From JAVBMV01 sp031552145 (GTDB lineage Bacteria > Myxococcota > Myxococcia > Myxococcales > UBA5297), in contig JAVBMV010000008.1 of NCBI GenBank assembly GCA_031552145.1, positions 310,001-374,000 of the forward strand: DNA of 64,000 nt, read 5' to 3'. Made by a program: the position numbers and the translations under genes. The notes beneath the pieces are model-generated. The model saw only the letters and a list, made by a program, of their open reading frames with translations, did not search any database and was not told the origin of the DNA. Positions 50,214 through 59,054 of the stretch are shown here, piece after piece (position 1 is the stretch's first letter; each line of letters begins with the position of its first letter).

Positions 50214-51029
50214 ATGGCTGAACAGAAAGTCTTCCAACGCAGTCCGGTGATGACGGACAACATCCTCCACTACTGCCCCGGCTGCACCCACGGCATCGCG
50301 CATCGCCTGGTGGCCGAGGTGATCGAGGAGATGGGGATCCGCGAGCAGACCATCGGCGTATGCCCGGTGGGGTGCTCGGTGCTCGCCTACAACTATCTCG
50401 ACATCGACTGGTCCGAAGCCGCGCACGGCCGCGCGCCGGCGGTGGCGACGGGCATCCGGCGCGTCCTGCCGCAGGATCGCTACGTCTTCACCTATCAGGG
50501 CGACGGCGACCTAGCCTCCATCGGCATGGCCGAGATCATCCACGCCGCCAACCGCGGCGAGAAGATGACGGTCATCTTCATCAACAACGCCATCTACGGG
50601 ATGACGGGCGGCCAGATGGCGCCTACCACCCTGCCCGGCATGAAGACCACAACCTCTCCCCAGGGGCGTGACACCGCTCACTGCGGCCACCCCGTCCGCA
50701 TGTGCGAGATGATCAACACGCTGGTCGAGCCGGTCTTCGTCGCGCGCGGCGCGCTCTCCAAGCCGCAGTACATCGTGCGCGCCAAGAAGCTGCTGCGCCA
50801 AGCCTTCGAGCTGCAGCATCAGGGCTTCACCTTCGTGGAGCTGCTCTCGACCTGCCCGACCGGCTGGGGCCTCACTCCCAATAACGCCATGTCGTGGCTG
50901 GAGCACAACATGGTGCCCTTCTTCCCGCTCCAAGTCTTCCGCGAGCCGGGGAACCTCCCCGCGGCGGCCGAAAAGTACACCCCCGATCTCAAAGTCTCGG
51001 GCGACGCGCCCAAGAAGAAGGAGGCCTGA
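50214..51029 (+). CDS. 2-oxoacid:ferredoxin oxidoreductase beta subunit
   Basis: 271 residues. Thiamine diphosphate-binding features are present: YCPGCTHGIAHRL, IGVCPVGCSVLAYNY, and the GDG...N block TYQGDGDLASIGMAEIIHAANRGEKMTVIFINNAIYGMTGGQ. It forms the catalytic site with the alpha subunit. The ATG at 50214 has GAGGTGAG upstream. It is separated from the gamma gene by 3 bases. Confidence 0.93.
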   Translation: MAEQKVFQRSPVMTDNILHYCPGCTHGIAHRLVAEVIEEMGIREQTIGVCPVGCSVLAYNYLDIDWSEAAHGRAPAVATGIRRVLPQDRYVFTYQGDGDLASIGMAEIIHAANRGEKMTVIFINNAIYGMTGGQMAPTTLPGMKTTTSPQGRDTAHCGHPVRMCEMINTLVEPVFVARGALSKPQYIVRAKKLLRQAFELQHQGFTFVELLSTCPTGWGLTPNNAMSWLEHNMVPFFPLQVFREPGNLPAAAEKYTPDLKVSGDAPKKKEA

Positions 51030-51032
51030 GCG

Positions 51033-51572
51033 ATGGCTACCTCAGATGTTGTGATGGCAGGTTTCGGCGGCCAGGGGCTCATGGCCATTGGGAAGATCCT
51101 GGCCAAGGCGGCCATGGACGAAGGGCGCCATGTCACCTGGATGCCCTCCTACGGTCCCGAGATGCGCGGCGGCACGGCCAACTGTCTGGTCTGCATCGAC
51201 GACGAGCCCATCGGCTCACCCGTCACCAACTCGGCGCAGGCCGCCATCGTGATGAACAAGCAGTCGATCGAGAAGTTCGAGCCGACCATCGTCGCGGGTG
51301 GCGTGATCGTGATCAACACGTCGCTCATCGATCGCCAGGTGCAGCGCAATGACCTGAAGGCCGTCTATGTGCAGGCCACCGAGCTCGCGCAGGCGGAGGG
51401 CTCGGAGCGCTCCGCCAACATGGTGATGCTGGGCGCCTATATCGGCGCCACCGGTGTCGTGCGCGCCGAGACGGTCGAGCACGCCATCGCGAAGACCTTC
51501 GACGGCAAGAAGGAGGCGGCGGAGATCAACATTCGCGCCTTCCGCAAGGGCTTCAAGGCCGCGCAGAAGTAG
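51033..51572 (+). CDS. 2-oxoacid:ferredoxin oxidoreductase gamma subunit
   Basis: 179 residues. The family pattern is clear: VVMAGFGGQGLMAIGKILAKAAMDEGRHVTWMPSYGPEMRGGTANC, then VMNKQSIEKFEPTIVAGGVIVINTSLI, and ELAQAEGSERSANMVMLGAYIGATG. The gamma domain closes the enzyme structurally. It is the last gene of the set, followed by a hairpin. Confidence 0.93.
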   Translation: MATSDVVMAGFGGQGLMAIGKILAKAAMDEGRHVTWMPSYGPEMRGGTANCLVCIDDEPIGSPVTNSAQAAIVMNKQSIEKFEPTIVAGGVIVINTSLIDRQVQRNDLKAVYVQATELAQAEGSERSANMVMLGAYIGATGVVRAETVEHAIAKTFDGKKEAAEINIRAFRKGFKAAQK

Positions 51573-51593
51573 CCGATAGCAAGAAGCACAGTT

Positions 51594-51627
51594 CAGGGCC
51601 CTCTTCCCGTCTGGGATGAGGGCCCTG
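51594..51627. terminator. Hairpin between gamma subunit gene and SDR gene
   Basis: CAGGGCCCTC (51594-51603) pairs with GAGGGCCCTG (51618-51627); inside, TCCC and GGGA extend the stem. Convergent genes lie on both sides, so it may terminate both. There is no long T-run. Confidence 0.7.
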
Positions 51628-51655
51628 CGCTATTGGGAACTCTCGCGCGTCTTAT

Positions 51656-52426
51656 CTAAAACGCCCTGCTCTGCCCGCCGTCGATCACGAGGGTGCTCCC
51701 CGTAATCCAACTCGCCCTCGGCGAGAGCAGGAAGAGGACGGGCGCCGCGACCTCCTCGGGCTTTCCGAAGCGCCCCCAGGGGAGATCGTTCTCCAGCATC
51801 TTCGCGATCATCTCGGGCTTCTCTTCGTGGCGCTTCGCCCAGCTCCCACCCGGGAAGAGGATGGAGCCAGGGGCAACGCTGTTCACCCGGATGCCATCCT
51901 TGGCGAGATCGATCGCCATCTCCTTCGTCATCGCGACCATCGCCGCCTTGGAGGCCGTATAGGGCGCGCTCGTTCCATATTCGCGCGCGACGATGGAGGA
52001 GACGTTGACGATGGCTCCTCCCCCGTTGGCGCGCATCCAGGCGACGGCGCGCTGGTTACACCAGACGGCGCTCATGAGGTTCAGGTCGAGCACTTGGCGC
52101 CACTCCTGTGCGGTCGCGCGCTGGAAGGGGCCCGTGCGGAGGCTCCCGCCAGCGTTATTGACCAGGAGATCGATGCGCCCAAGCCCAGCGATGGTCTGTC
52201 CAACTGCCAGGGCCGCTCCCTCCTCCGTGGAGAGATCAGCTTCGATCGCAAGGACGCGCCCACCGGCGGCGCGCAATGGCCCCGCAACCTCTTCGAGGCC
52301 AGCGCGCCCGCGCGCGCAGAACGCGACCGAGACGCCCTCTGCGACGAGCGCCTCCACGATCGCGCGCCCGATCCCTCTGCTGCCCCCCGTGACGAGAGCG
52401 CATCTCCCTGCCAGTCCCAGCTCCAT
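51656..52426 (-). CDS. Short-chain dehydrogenase/reductase
   Basis: 256 residues of the classical SDR fold: cofactor loop TGGSRGIGR, LLVNNAGG, catalytic Ser in VNVSSIVA and the YxxxK pair in APYTASKAAMVAM. The first strand (ALVTGGSRGIG, then VAFCARG with an Arg) suggests NADP(H) rather than NAD. It follows the CoA-transferase gene by 21 bp on the same strand, so the two may be one operon. The substrate is unknown; such proteins often handle hydroxyacyl or polyketide-like compounds. Confidence 0.87.
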   Translation of the reverse strand: MELGLAGRCALVTGGSRGIGRAIVEALVAEGVSVAFCARGRAGLEEVAGPLRAAGGRVLAIEADLSTEEGAALAVGQTIAGLGRIDLLVNNAGGSLRTGPFQRATAQEWRQVLDLNLMSAVWCNQRAVAWMRANGGGAIVNVSSIVAREYGTSAPYTASKAAMVAMTKEMAIDLAKDGIRVNSVAPGSILFPGGSWAKRHEEKPEMIAKMLENDLPWGRFGKPEEVAAPVLFLLSPRASWITGSTLVIDGGQSRAF

Positions 52427-52447
52427 CCGATGACCTCGCTGGCTTCG

Positions 52448-53983
52448 CTATTCGGCGTCGACAGACTGGTCGGCGGGGAAGGAGCGGCAGGCGGCGTCAT
52501 ACTCGTTCCACCAGCCCTCCAGCTTCTTCATGTCGATGGTGCGTGGCTCGTCGCCTCCGCCGGCCGTCCGCATGTAGGAGCGCAGGAGCGGCCTGAAGTG
52601 CGGATGGGCGCACCGATCGATGATCGCCTCCGCGCGCCTCCAGCCCGAACGCAGGTCGGTGAAGAGCGCATAGCCCTGCTCGGTGACGATGCACTTGAGG
52701 TCGTGCTCGGTGTGATCGATGTGGCGCACGTAGGGCATGATGCAGCTCACCGTCCGCCCATCCTTCAGTCGCCGCACCGAGGGGGTGTGGACCGCGCTGA
52801 GATAGGCGTTGCGCAGGAAGTCGCCCGAGCCGCCCAGGCCATTCACGATGCGGGAGCCGTCGATGTGGGTCGAGTTGGCGTGGCCATAAATATCGACCTC
52901 GATCGGCGTGTTCATTGCGATCACGAAGAGGCGCGTGATGATCTCGGGGTTATTCGACAGCCACATGGGGCGCAGGATGATGCGGTCGCGGCAGCGCACG
53001 AAGAGGCGGTCGAACTCCTTGCGCGCGGCGGCCGAGAAGGAGATGGCGGTCGCCGAGGCGCAGTCGAACTTCACGTCATCCTCGACGTAGCGCATCATCC
53101 CGTCCTGGAAGACCTCGGTCCAGAAGCGGATCTTCTCGAAGGGCGACTTGTAGAGCTCTCCGATGATGGCGTTGGCGACGTTGCCCACGCCCGACTGAAT
53201 CGGGGGCAGGCGCTTGCCCCAGTCGAGCTGCTTCTGACAGTGGAGCAGGAACTCGATCACATTCTCGGCGATTCGCTGGTCGGTGCGGCTCGCGTCCTTG
53301 AAGCCCACCGGGTGATCGGGGATCTTGGACTCGACCACCGCGACGACCTTCTTGATGTCGAACTCGACATAAGGGGTACCGACGCGGTCGCGCACATTCA
53401 CCACCGGCAACGGCCAGTTGACGTGGGGATGGACCGCGGGGAGCGAGATATCGTGAAAGCCCGTGAAGTCGGGGCCCGTGGTGTTGATCTCGAGGATCAC
53501 CTTCTTGGCCTTGGCGAGCGCCTCGGCGCTGATTCCGACCGACGAGCCGAGCACCACGCTGCCATCCTTCCGGATCCGCGAGACCTCGACCACGGCGACG
53601 TCGACGTCGCCGTAGAGGCCGTACATGAGATTTCGGGCGAAGGCGGAGAGGTGCGCGTCCGCGAAGTCCATCTTCCCCGCGTGGATCAGCTTGCGCGACG
53701 CGGAGGAGGACATGTAGGGCCCACGCCGCGAGACGAAGGGCGCGATGGGCGCCTCGACCTCCTCGGAGAGCGAAGCTCCGGTAAAGAGCGTGATTCGCGT
53801 CTGTGGCGCCGTGTCGGCCAAGTACTTCGCGAGGGCCGGCATGAAGGTCTTGGGCTCGCCCGACTTCGTGAAGCCACTGATGGCCAAAGTGCAGCCATCG
53901 GTCACATGCTTGACCGCCTCCTCGACCGGTACGACCTTGGAAAGCAGCTCGCTGTTCTCGATACGCTCGGCAAGAGTGGCCAT
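52448..53983 (-). CDS. Acetyl-CoA hydrolase/transferase (succinyl-CoA:acetate CoA-transferase type)
   Basis: 511 residues, the usual length of class I CoA-transferases of the AarC/Cat1 group. Early it has GCTLAISGFTKSGEPKTFM; the CoA-binding and catalytic region has QSGVGNVANAIIG and FWTEVFQDGMM, where the Glu would form the covalent thioester. Late come IYGHANSTHIDGSRIVNGLGGSGDFLRNAYLS and TEQGYALFTDLRS. It exchanges CoA between acids such as succinate and acetate, linking acyl-CoA produced by ferredoxin oxidoreductases to energy metabolism. GAGGAG precedes the ATG. The SDR gene follows closely. Confidence 0.88.
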   Translation of the reverse strand: MATLAERIENSELLSKVVPVEEAVKHVTDGCTLAISGFTKSGEPKTFMPALAKYLADTAPQTRITLFTGASLSEEVEAPIAPFVSRRGPYMSSSASRKLIHAGKMDFADAHLSAFARNLMYGLYGDVDVAVVEVSRIRKDGSVVLGSSVGISAEALAKAKKVILEINTTGPDFTGFHDISLPAVHPHVNWPLPVVNVRDRVGTPYVEFDIKKVVAVVESKIPDHPVGFKDASRTDQRIAENVIEFLLHCQKQLDWGKRLPPIQSGVGNVANAIIGELYKSPFEKIRFWTEVFQDGMMRYVEDDVKFDCASATAISFSAAARKEFDRLFVRCRDRIILRPMWLSNNPEIITRLFVIAMNTPIEVDIYGHANSTHIDGSRIVNGLGGSGDFLRNAYLSAVHTPSVRRLKDGRTVSCIMPYVRHIDHTEHDLKCIVTEQGYALFTDLRSGWRRAEAIIDRCAHPHFRPLLRSYMRTAGGGDEPRTIDMKKLEGWWNEYDAACRSFPADQSVDAE

Positions 53984-54105
53984 GGGCTCCTCGTTCTCTG
54001 TCGCGCGGTTGGCGCGGTTTGTGTTTCAGTTGCTTCGCGCCCTCGGCGCTGCGCAACTGTGGGCAAGAGTTCGGGCGTTTCTATCATGGAGCGGGCTCCC
54101 GGGAC

Positions 54106-55053
54106 TCACCCCGCCGCTCGCTCCCAGGCATACCATCCTGTACCGGGGTGATCGTCAAATTGCGTCATCGCATTGAGGGTGCGGAAGCGCTCAAGTGCCT
54201 TGTGCGCTGTCGCGGCGCGCAGGCCATCGAGGCTGAAGTGCTCGACGGTAAAGGAAGCGGTGACGGTACCTATCGCCATCGCCTGGCGGAGGGCTCGCTC
54301 GTCCAACCTCCGCTCGCTGGCCAAGAACCCAAGGAACCCGCCGGCAAAACTGTCGCCCGCTCCCGTGGGATCGAAGAGCGCGGCGATGGGATAGGCGGGG
54401 AGCGCGAAGGGGCGCTCACCGCCAAAGAGCATCGAGCCATTGGCGCCGCGCTTGACCACCACCCAGCGGGGCCCGAGCGCGTGAATCGCGCGCGCCGCCA
54501 TTGGAATCGCCTCTTCGCACGTAAGTTCGTGCAGCTCAGTCTCGTTGATGAAGAGCAGATCGATCCGCGCTAGTACCCGCTTCAGCGCCGCCCTGCTCCC
54601 GTGGATCCAGTAGTTCATCGTATCGGCGGCGACGAGGCGCGGACGCTCGAGCTGCTCGAGCACTGAGAGCTGGAGCTCGGGGGCAATATTGCCGAGGAGG
54701 ACGATCTCGCTGCCACGCCAAGGACTGGGAAGCTTCGGCGAGAACTCTTTGAAGACATTGAGCTCGGTGGCGAGCGTCTGGGCGTCATCCATCGCTTCGC
54801 CATACCTACCGCGCCAGCGAAAAGTTTGCCCCGGCCGCTGCTCGAGTCCTTCCAGCGCGACGCCGCGCGTCCGGAAGAGCGCGACGTGCTCCCCTGGAAA
54901 ATCGTCGCCCACGACGGCGACCATGCGCGGCGGCGCGAAGAGGGAGGCCGCGACCGAGGCGTAGGAGGCGGAGCCGCCGAGCGCATCGTCGACAGAGCCC
55001 AGCGGCGTCTCGACGCTATCCAGCGCCACGGAACCTACGATCAAGAGGGACAT
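54106..55053 (-). CDS. PfkB-family carbohydrate/nucleoside kinase
   Basis: 315 residues. The C-terminal signature FDPTGAGDSFAGGF supplies the catalytic Asp and anion hole, and the start LLIVGSVALDSVETPLGSVDDALGGSASYASVA is the sugar-binding end. It phosphorylates a ribose, nucleoside or related hydroxyl using ATP. It is encoded 3 bases after the MTA phosphorylase stop, so a role on 5-methylthioribose or its relatives, or on a purine nucleoside, is plausible but unproven. Promoter-distal in the lysS-lol-bamA-mtnP operon. Confidence 0.87.
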   Translation of the reverse strand: MSLLIVGSVALDSVETPLGSVDDALGGSASYASVAASLFAPPRMVAVVGDDFPGEHVALFRTRGVALEGLEQRPGQTFRWRGRYGEAMDDAQTLATELNVFKEFSPKLPSPWRGSEIVLLGNIAPELQLSVLEQLERPRLVAADTMNYWIHGSRAALKRVLARIDLLFINETELHELTCEEAIPMAARAIHALGPRWVVVKRGANGSMLFGGERPFALPAYPIAALFDPTGAGDSFAGGFLGFLASERRLDERALRQAMAIGTVTASFTVEHFSLDGLRAATAHKALERFRTLNAMTQFDDHPGTGWYAWERAAG

Positions 55054-55056
55054 CGA

Positions 55057-55965
55057 TCAGCGCCTCGCGCGTTCCAGCAGCAGCGCCAGGCGGCGCCCCG
55101 TCTCGGTTGGGATTTTGGACGTGGTCATGATGGCGCCGTCGAGCGCGGTGGGACAGGCGCATGGGGGAAGCGCGTCGGCCCAAGTCGTGTCCGAGGCGAG
55201 CGCCCTGATCACCTTGCGCGCGTTCTCGACGTTTCGCTTCATCACCTCTACGACCGTCTTGGCGCTCACATCCGATTCGTTTGCGTGCCAACAATCGTAA
55301 TCGGTGCAGAGGGCGAGCGAGGCATAGCAGAGCTCAGCCTCGCGAGCGAGGCGCGCCTCGGGGAGGTTGGTCATGCCGATCACGTCGACGCCCCAGCTCC
55401 GAAAGAGGGCGCTCTCCGCGCGGGTGGAGAACTGCGGCCCCTCGATACAGACGTAGGTGCCGCTTCGGCGCACCTTGCCGACCGCGGCCTCGGCACATCG
55501 CGCCACCTGCTCACTAAAGGCCGGGCAGGTGGGATCGGCCAGCGGCACATGCGCGACCACGCCTTCTCCAAAGAAGCTTCTAGGACGACAGCGTGTCTGA
55601 TCGATGTACTGACCCACCACGACCATGTCGCCAGGGGGCAGCTCCTCGCGCATCGAGCCCACCGCGCTGAAGGCGAGCACCCGCTCCGCGCCCAGCTTCT
55701 TCAAGGCCCAAACATTGGCCCTGTAGTTGATCTCGGAGGGCATCAGCCGATGTCCGGGGCCATGGCGGGCGATGAAGGCGAGCCTCGTTGCGCCCAGGTC
55801 GCCGAGAATGAGCTTGCCCGAGGGCGCGCCAAAGGGGGTGCGGATAGAGCGCTGCTCCACATTTTTAAGCTCGGGGAGGTCGTAGAGCCCGCTGCCGCCG
55901 ATGATGCCCAGGAGTGGCCGCACGCGCCTTGCACCCTGCCCTGCCCGCTTACCTCTGACCGTCAT
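55057..55965 (-). CDS. mtnP: 5'-methylthioadenosine phosphorylase
   Basis: 302 residues. The phosphate site GIIGGSGLYDL, substrate region RHGPGHRLMPSEINYRANVWALKKLG, base-pocket IEGPQFSTRAES and MTNLPEARLAREAELCYASLALCTDYDCWH agree with MTA phosphorylases rather than ordinary inosine phosphorylases. It splits MTA into adenine and methylthioribose-1-phosphate, recovering methionine carbon and adenine. It starts 18 bases after bamA and ends 3 bases before the PfkB gene. Confidence 0.9.
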   Translation of the reverse strand: MTVRGKRAGQGARRVRPLLGIIGGSGLYDLPELKNVEQRSIRTPFGAPSGKLILGDLGATRLAFIARHGPGHRLMPSEINYRANVWALKKLGAERVLAFSAVGSMREELPPGDMVVVGQYIDQTRCRPRSFFGEGVVAHVPLADPTCPAFSEQVARCAEAAVGKVRRSGTYVCIEGPQFSTRAESALFRSWGVDVIGMTNLPEARLAREAELCYASLALCTDYDCWHANESDVSAKTVVEVMKRNVENARKVIRALASDTTWADALPPCACPTALDGAIMTTSKIPTETGRRLALLLERARR

Positions 55966-55983
55966 GGCACGTTCGCCCCTTGG

Positions 55984-58338
55984 CTAGAAAAAGTTGCCGA
56001 TGGTGAACTCGAAGAGGTGTCCCTGGTCCTGGCGCCGTGGCGTCACCGGGAAGCCGACCTCGAGCCGCAGCGGACCGATGGGCGAGAACCACCGGATGCC
56101 AAAGCCCCACGAATGGAGCATCCCGAGCTTTCCCTCGCTGTCGTCGAAGAAACCGCGATCTTCCGCGTAGACGTTGCCCATATCGTAGAAGAGCACGCCG
56201 CGGATCATCGCCGCCTCGATGATCGGGAACTCGAGTTCGAAGTTGAAGATCGCCTCTTTGTTGCCGCCCACGGCGAAGTCGACGAGCGACGAACCAGGGT
56301 CGCGCTCCAGCGCCACGGGGACGGTGGGCGCGATGGAGCGCAGCCCGTAGCCTCGCACGGTGTTGATGCCGCCGATGAAGAAGAGCTCGCTGATGGGCAA
56401 GTTGTTGCCCTCAATGTAGCCCAGCGTCGCCTGTCCTTTGAGGACCAATCCCAGTGGGAGCGGCTGATAGTACCTGGAGTTGAAGAGATAGCGGTTGAAG
56501 ACAAAGGAGGCGCCGAGCCAAGGGCGGGAGAATTCGCCCGAGAGGCTCTGATAGTTGCCCGCCGTGGGAAAGAGACGATTGTCGCGCTGATCGAAGTTGA
56601 GGGTGAGGCGCAGCGCGCTGACGAGCCCGTCGCGGAACCTGCTCTCTGGCAAGCTGTCTGGGTTGCCAAAGCCGCTCGAGCCGGGGCGGACGGAGATATC
56701 CTCGATCCCGTAACCCAGGTGGGCCATCAAATCCTCGGTCAGGTGATAGCCGAAGGTGATGTCCCCTCCCTCCGAGGCGCGGATAAAGCCGAAGTAATCG
56801 AGCTCCTGCAGGAAGAGGCTGAAGCTGAAGATCCATTTGCTGTCGAAGAGGTAGGGGTCGGTAAAGGAGAGCTGCAGGAGCTGCCGCAGCGAACTCAGCT
56901 GCGCCGCGAAGGAGGCAGTCTGGCCCCAGCCGAAGAGATTGTTCTGGGAGACCTGCGCCATGAACATGAAGTTTTCGATGGAGGAGAAGCCCATGCCGGC
57001 CTGCAGCGTCCCAGTAGGCTTCTCCTTTACCGTGGCCGTGACGATTACCGTATCGTCACGGCTTCCGCGCTTGAAGTTGACCTCGACCGTCTCGAAGAAG
57101 CCGAGCGCGGTGATGCGCTGGCGCGAGAGGCGGATGCCAGAGCCGCTGAAGAGCTCGCCTTCATAGACGCGCATCTCGCGCCGAATGACCTTGTCCCGCG
57201 TCTTGACGTTGCCGACGAGCTCGATCCGCTCGATGGTGACCTGCTCGCCCTTTTCGACCTCATAGGTGAGGTCGACGATGCGCCGCTCGTCGTCGAGGAG
57301 CGTCTGCGGATTGACGTTGGCAAAGGCATACCCCTCGTCGAAATATTTCTCGGAGATGGCGGCCATGTCGTGCTGCAGGCGGGTGCGGCTGAAGAGCTCG
57401 CCCGTCTCGACGATTGTCTTCTCGCGCAGCTGCTCGTCCGTGAAGAGCAGGTCGCCCGCAAACAGTATCTGTCCTATCCGGTACTGCTCTCCTTCAGTCA
57501 CGGCAATGGAGATGAAGAGCAGACGCTTGTCGCCCGAGATGCTCACCCTGGGCTGCGCCACGCGGGCGTGCACGAAGCCGTTATCGTAATAGAGCCCCAG
57601 CAGCGCCTGCACGTCGCGCTGGATCGCCTCCTCCCGATAGGAGCCCGCGCCGGTCAGGAAGGAGAAGAAGTCGCCCTCGCGCGTCTGCATCACTTCGCGC
57701 AGCTTCTTGTCGGAGAGCTTGACGTTGCCGGTGAAGGTGATCCGCGCGACCTGAATCTTGGCGTTCTCGTCGATGTCGAAGAAGAGGTCGACCTCGTTGT
57801 CACCCACGTACTCGACCCGCTGCTCCACCTCCGCCAAGTAGTAACCCTTCTCCAGATATTTCTCCTGGAGCTTGCGGGCGTTTCTTCGGGCGGCCGAGAG
57901 GTTGAGGATGGCGTAAGGTTTGATGTCGATCTGATCCTTCAGATCGTCATTGGAGAGTTCCTTGTTTCCTACGATCTCGATCTTCCTGATGGCTGGGCGC
58001 TCCTGGACCACCACCACCACCACCGGCTGTCCAGGCACGCTCTCGTCCAAGTAGAGCTGCGCGTCGGAGAAGTAGCCCAGGTCCCAGATGCGCTCGAGAT
58101 CCTTCGAGAGCATGCCGACGTCGAGCGGGGCACCGACCTTGGTGCGGAGCGCGTTGCGAACGACCCCCGCCTCGATGCGGCTCGTCCCCTCGACCCGGAC
58201 GCCCGAGACTATCTCGCCAAAGGACTCGTTCTTGGCCGCTATGCTCTCGACGTTCTCCTGGGCCCACGCGGAGGAGAACGAAAAGAGCGAGGCGCAGAGG
58301 AGCGCCATCCCCAGGGCGTGTCGAGCGCGCGCGATCAC
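55984..58338 (-). CDS. bamA: Outer membrane protein assembly factor BamA
   Basis: 784 residues. The signal peptide ends SFSSAWAQENVE. Five POTRA repeats (about 45-430; VRVEGTSRIEAGVVRNALRTKVG, IRKIEIVGNKELSNDDLKDQI, IQVARITFTGNVKLSDKKLREVM) precede the Omp85 barrel. The barrel contains the VRGY motif (GGINTVRGYGLRSI) and ends in phenylalanine (TIGNFF), the usual assembly signal. It catalyses folding and insertion of barrel proteins. The GTG start overlaps the lolD stop. The Lol genes just upstream show that lipoprotein and barrel export are co-regulated here. Confidence 0.97.
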   Translation of the reverse strand: MIARARHALGMALLCASLFSFSSAWAQENVESIAAKNESFGEIVSGVRVEGTSRIEAGVVRNALRTKVGAPLDVGMLSKDLERIWDLGYFSDAQLYLDESVPGQPVVVVVVQERPAIRKIEIVGNKELSNDDLKDQIDIKPYAILNLSAARRNARKLQEKYLEKGYYLAEVEQRVEYVGDNEVDLFFDIDENAKIQVARITFTGNVKLSDKKLREVMQTREGDFFSFLTGAGSYREEAIQRDVQALLGLYYDNGFVHARVAQPRVSISGDKRLLFISIAVTEGEQYRIGQILFAGDLLFTDEQLREKTIVETGELFSRTRLQHDMAAISEKYFDEGYAFANVNPQTLLDDERRIVDLTYEVEKGEQVTIERIELVGNVKTRDKVIRREMRVYEGELFSGSGIRLSRQRITALGFFETVEVNFKRGSRDDTVIVTATVKEKPTGTLQAGMGFSSIENFMFMAQVSQNNLFGWGQTASFAAQLSSLRQLLQLSFTDPYLFDSKWIFSFSLFLQELDYFGFIRASEGGDITFGYHLTEDLMAHLGYGIEDISVRPGSSGFGNPDSLPESRFRDGLVSALRLTLNFDQRDNRLFPTAGNYQSLSGEFSRPWLGASFVFNRYLFNSRYYQPLPLGLVLKGQATLGYIEGNNLPISELFFIGGINTVRGYGLRSIAPTVPVALERDPGSSLVDFAVGGNKEAIFNFELEFPIIEAAMIRGVLFYDMGNVYAEDRGFFDDSEGKLGMLHSWGFGIRWFSPIGPLRLEVGFPVTPRRQDQGHLFEFTIGNFF

Positions 58339-59054
58339 GGTGCGCTCCTCCCTCGTTCATGCAGCTTTCCATCTTCGAGCTTCACCCCCCTGGGCATGGA
58401 GGCTGCATATTGCTCATTGTGGGTCACCACGAGCACAGTGATTCCCAGAGAGGCGTTGAGCTTCGCCAAGAGCTGATGAATCTCCTCGCCCGTCGCGGGA
58501 TCGAGGTTTCCGGTCGGCTCATCGGCGAGGAGCATCCGAGGCTGCAGCACCAAAGCCCTCGCAAGGGCGACTCGCTGCTGCTCGCCGCCCGAGAGTTCGC
58601 CCGGTTTGTGCGAGCCCCGCTGCGAGAGGCCGACCGATGCGAGCAGGTCACTTGCCCGCGCTCTCGCCTTGGCCGGCTCCATCCGCTGGATCAGCGCCGG
58701 CATCATCACGTTCTCGAGCGCGGTGAACTCTGGGAGCAGGTGGTGCGACTGAAAGACAAAGCCAACCATCCGGTTCCTGAAGCTGGCCAGCGCCGAGTCG
58801 GGGAGCGCAGTGATCTCGACGCCATCGAAGCGGATCGAACCCGCCGTAGGGGGATCGAGCGCCCCCAGCAGATGCAGGAAGGTGCTCTTCCCCACCCCGC
58901 TCGCGCCCGTGAGCGCCAGCATCTCTCCCGCCCGAATGGTGAGATCGACGCCGGTGAGCACCTCGATGACGCGCTCCTCCATCAGATAGGTCTTGCGGAG
59001 CCCGATCACCTCGACGAAGGGCGCCTTGCCCGCCTCTGTAGAAATCGCCGTCAT
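58335..59054 (-). CDS. lolD: Lipoprotein-releasing system ATP-binding protein LolD
   Basis: 239 residues of an ABC ATPase: Walker A GASGVGKST, signature LSGGEQQRVALARAL, Walker B MLLADEPTG, and the H-loop VTHNEQ. The N-terminus (VEVIGLRKTYLMEERVIEVLTGVDLTI) and size match LolD/MacB-type ATPases. It powers the release of outer-membrane lipoproteins from the inner membrane. ATGA overlaps bind it to the LolC/E gene on one side and to bamA on the other. Confidence 0.92.
   Translation of the reverse strand: MTAISTEAGKAPFVEVIGLRKTYLMEERVIEVLTGVDLTIRAGEMLALTGASGVGKSTFLHLLGALDPPTAGSIRFDGVEITALPDSALASFRNRMVGFVFQSHHLLPEFTALENVMMPALIQRMEPAKARARASDLLASVGLSQRGSHKPGELSGGEQQRVALARALVLQPRMLLADEPTGNLDPATGEEIHQLLAKLNASLGITVLVVTHNEQYAASMPRGVKLEDGKLHERGRSAP

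Noticed and set aside
51827..54151. 774-codon plus-strand frame opposite the SDR and CoA-transferase genes
   Set aside because: Same reason: the minus-strand genes carry conserved motifs, and this frame has the biased His/Asp/Arg content of a shadow.
54826..58476. 1216-codon plus-strand frame opposite bamA and neighbours
   Set aside because: bamA, mtnP and the PfkB gene on the other strand have full domain motifs, while this frame has none. Long antisense frames are common in GC-rich genes.
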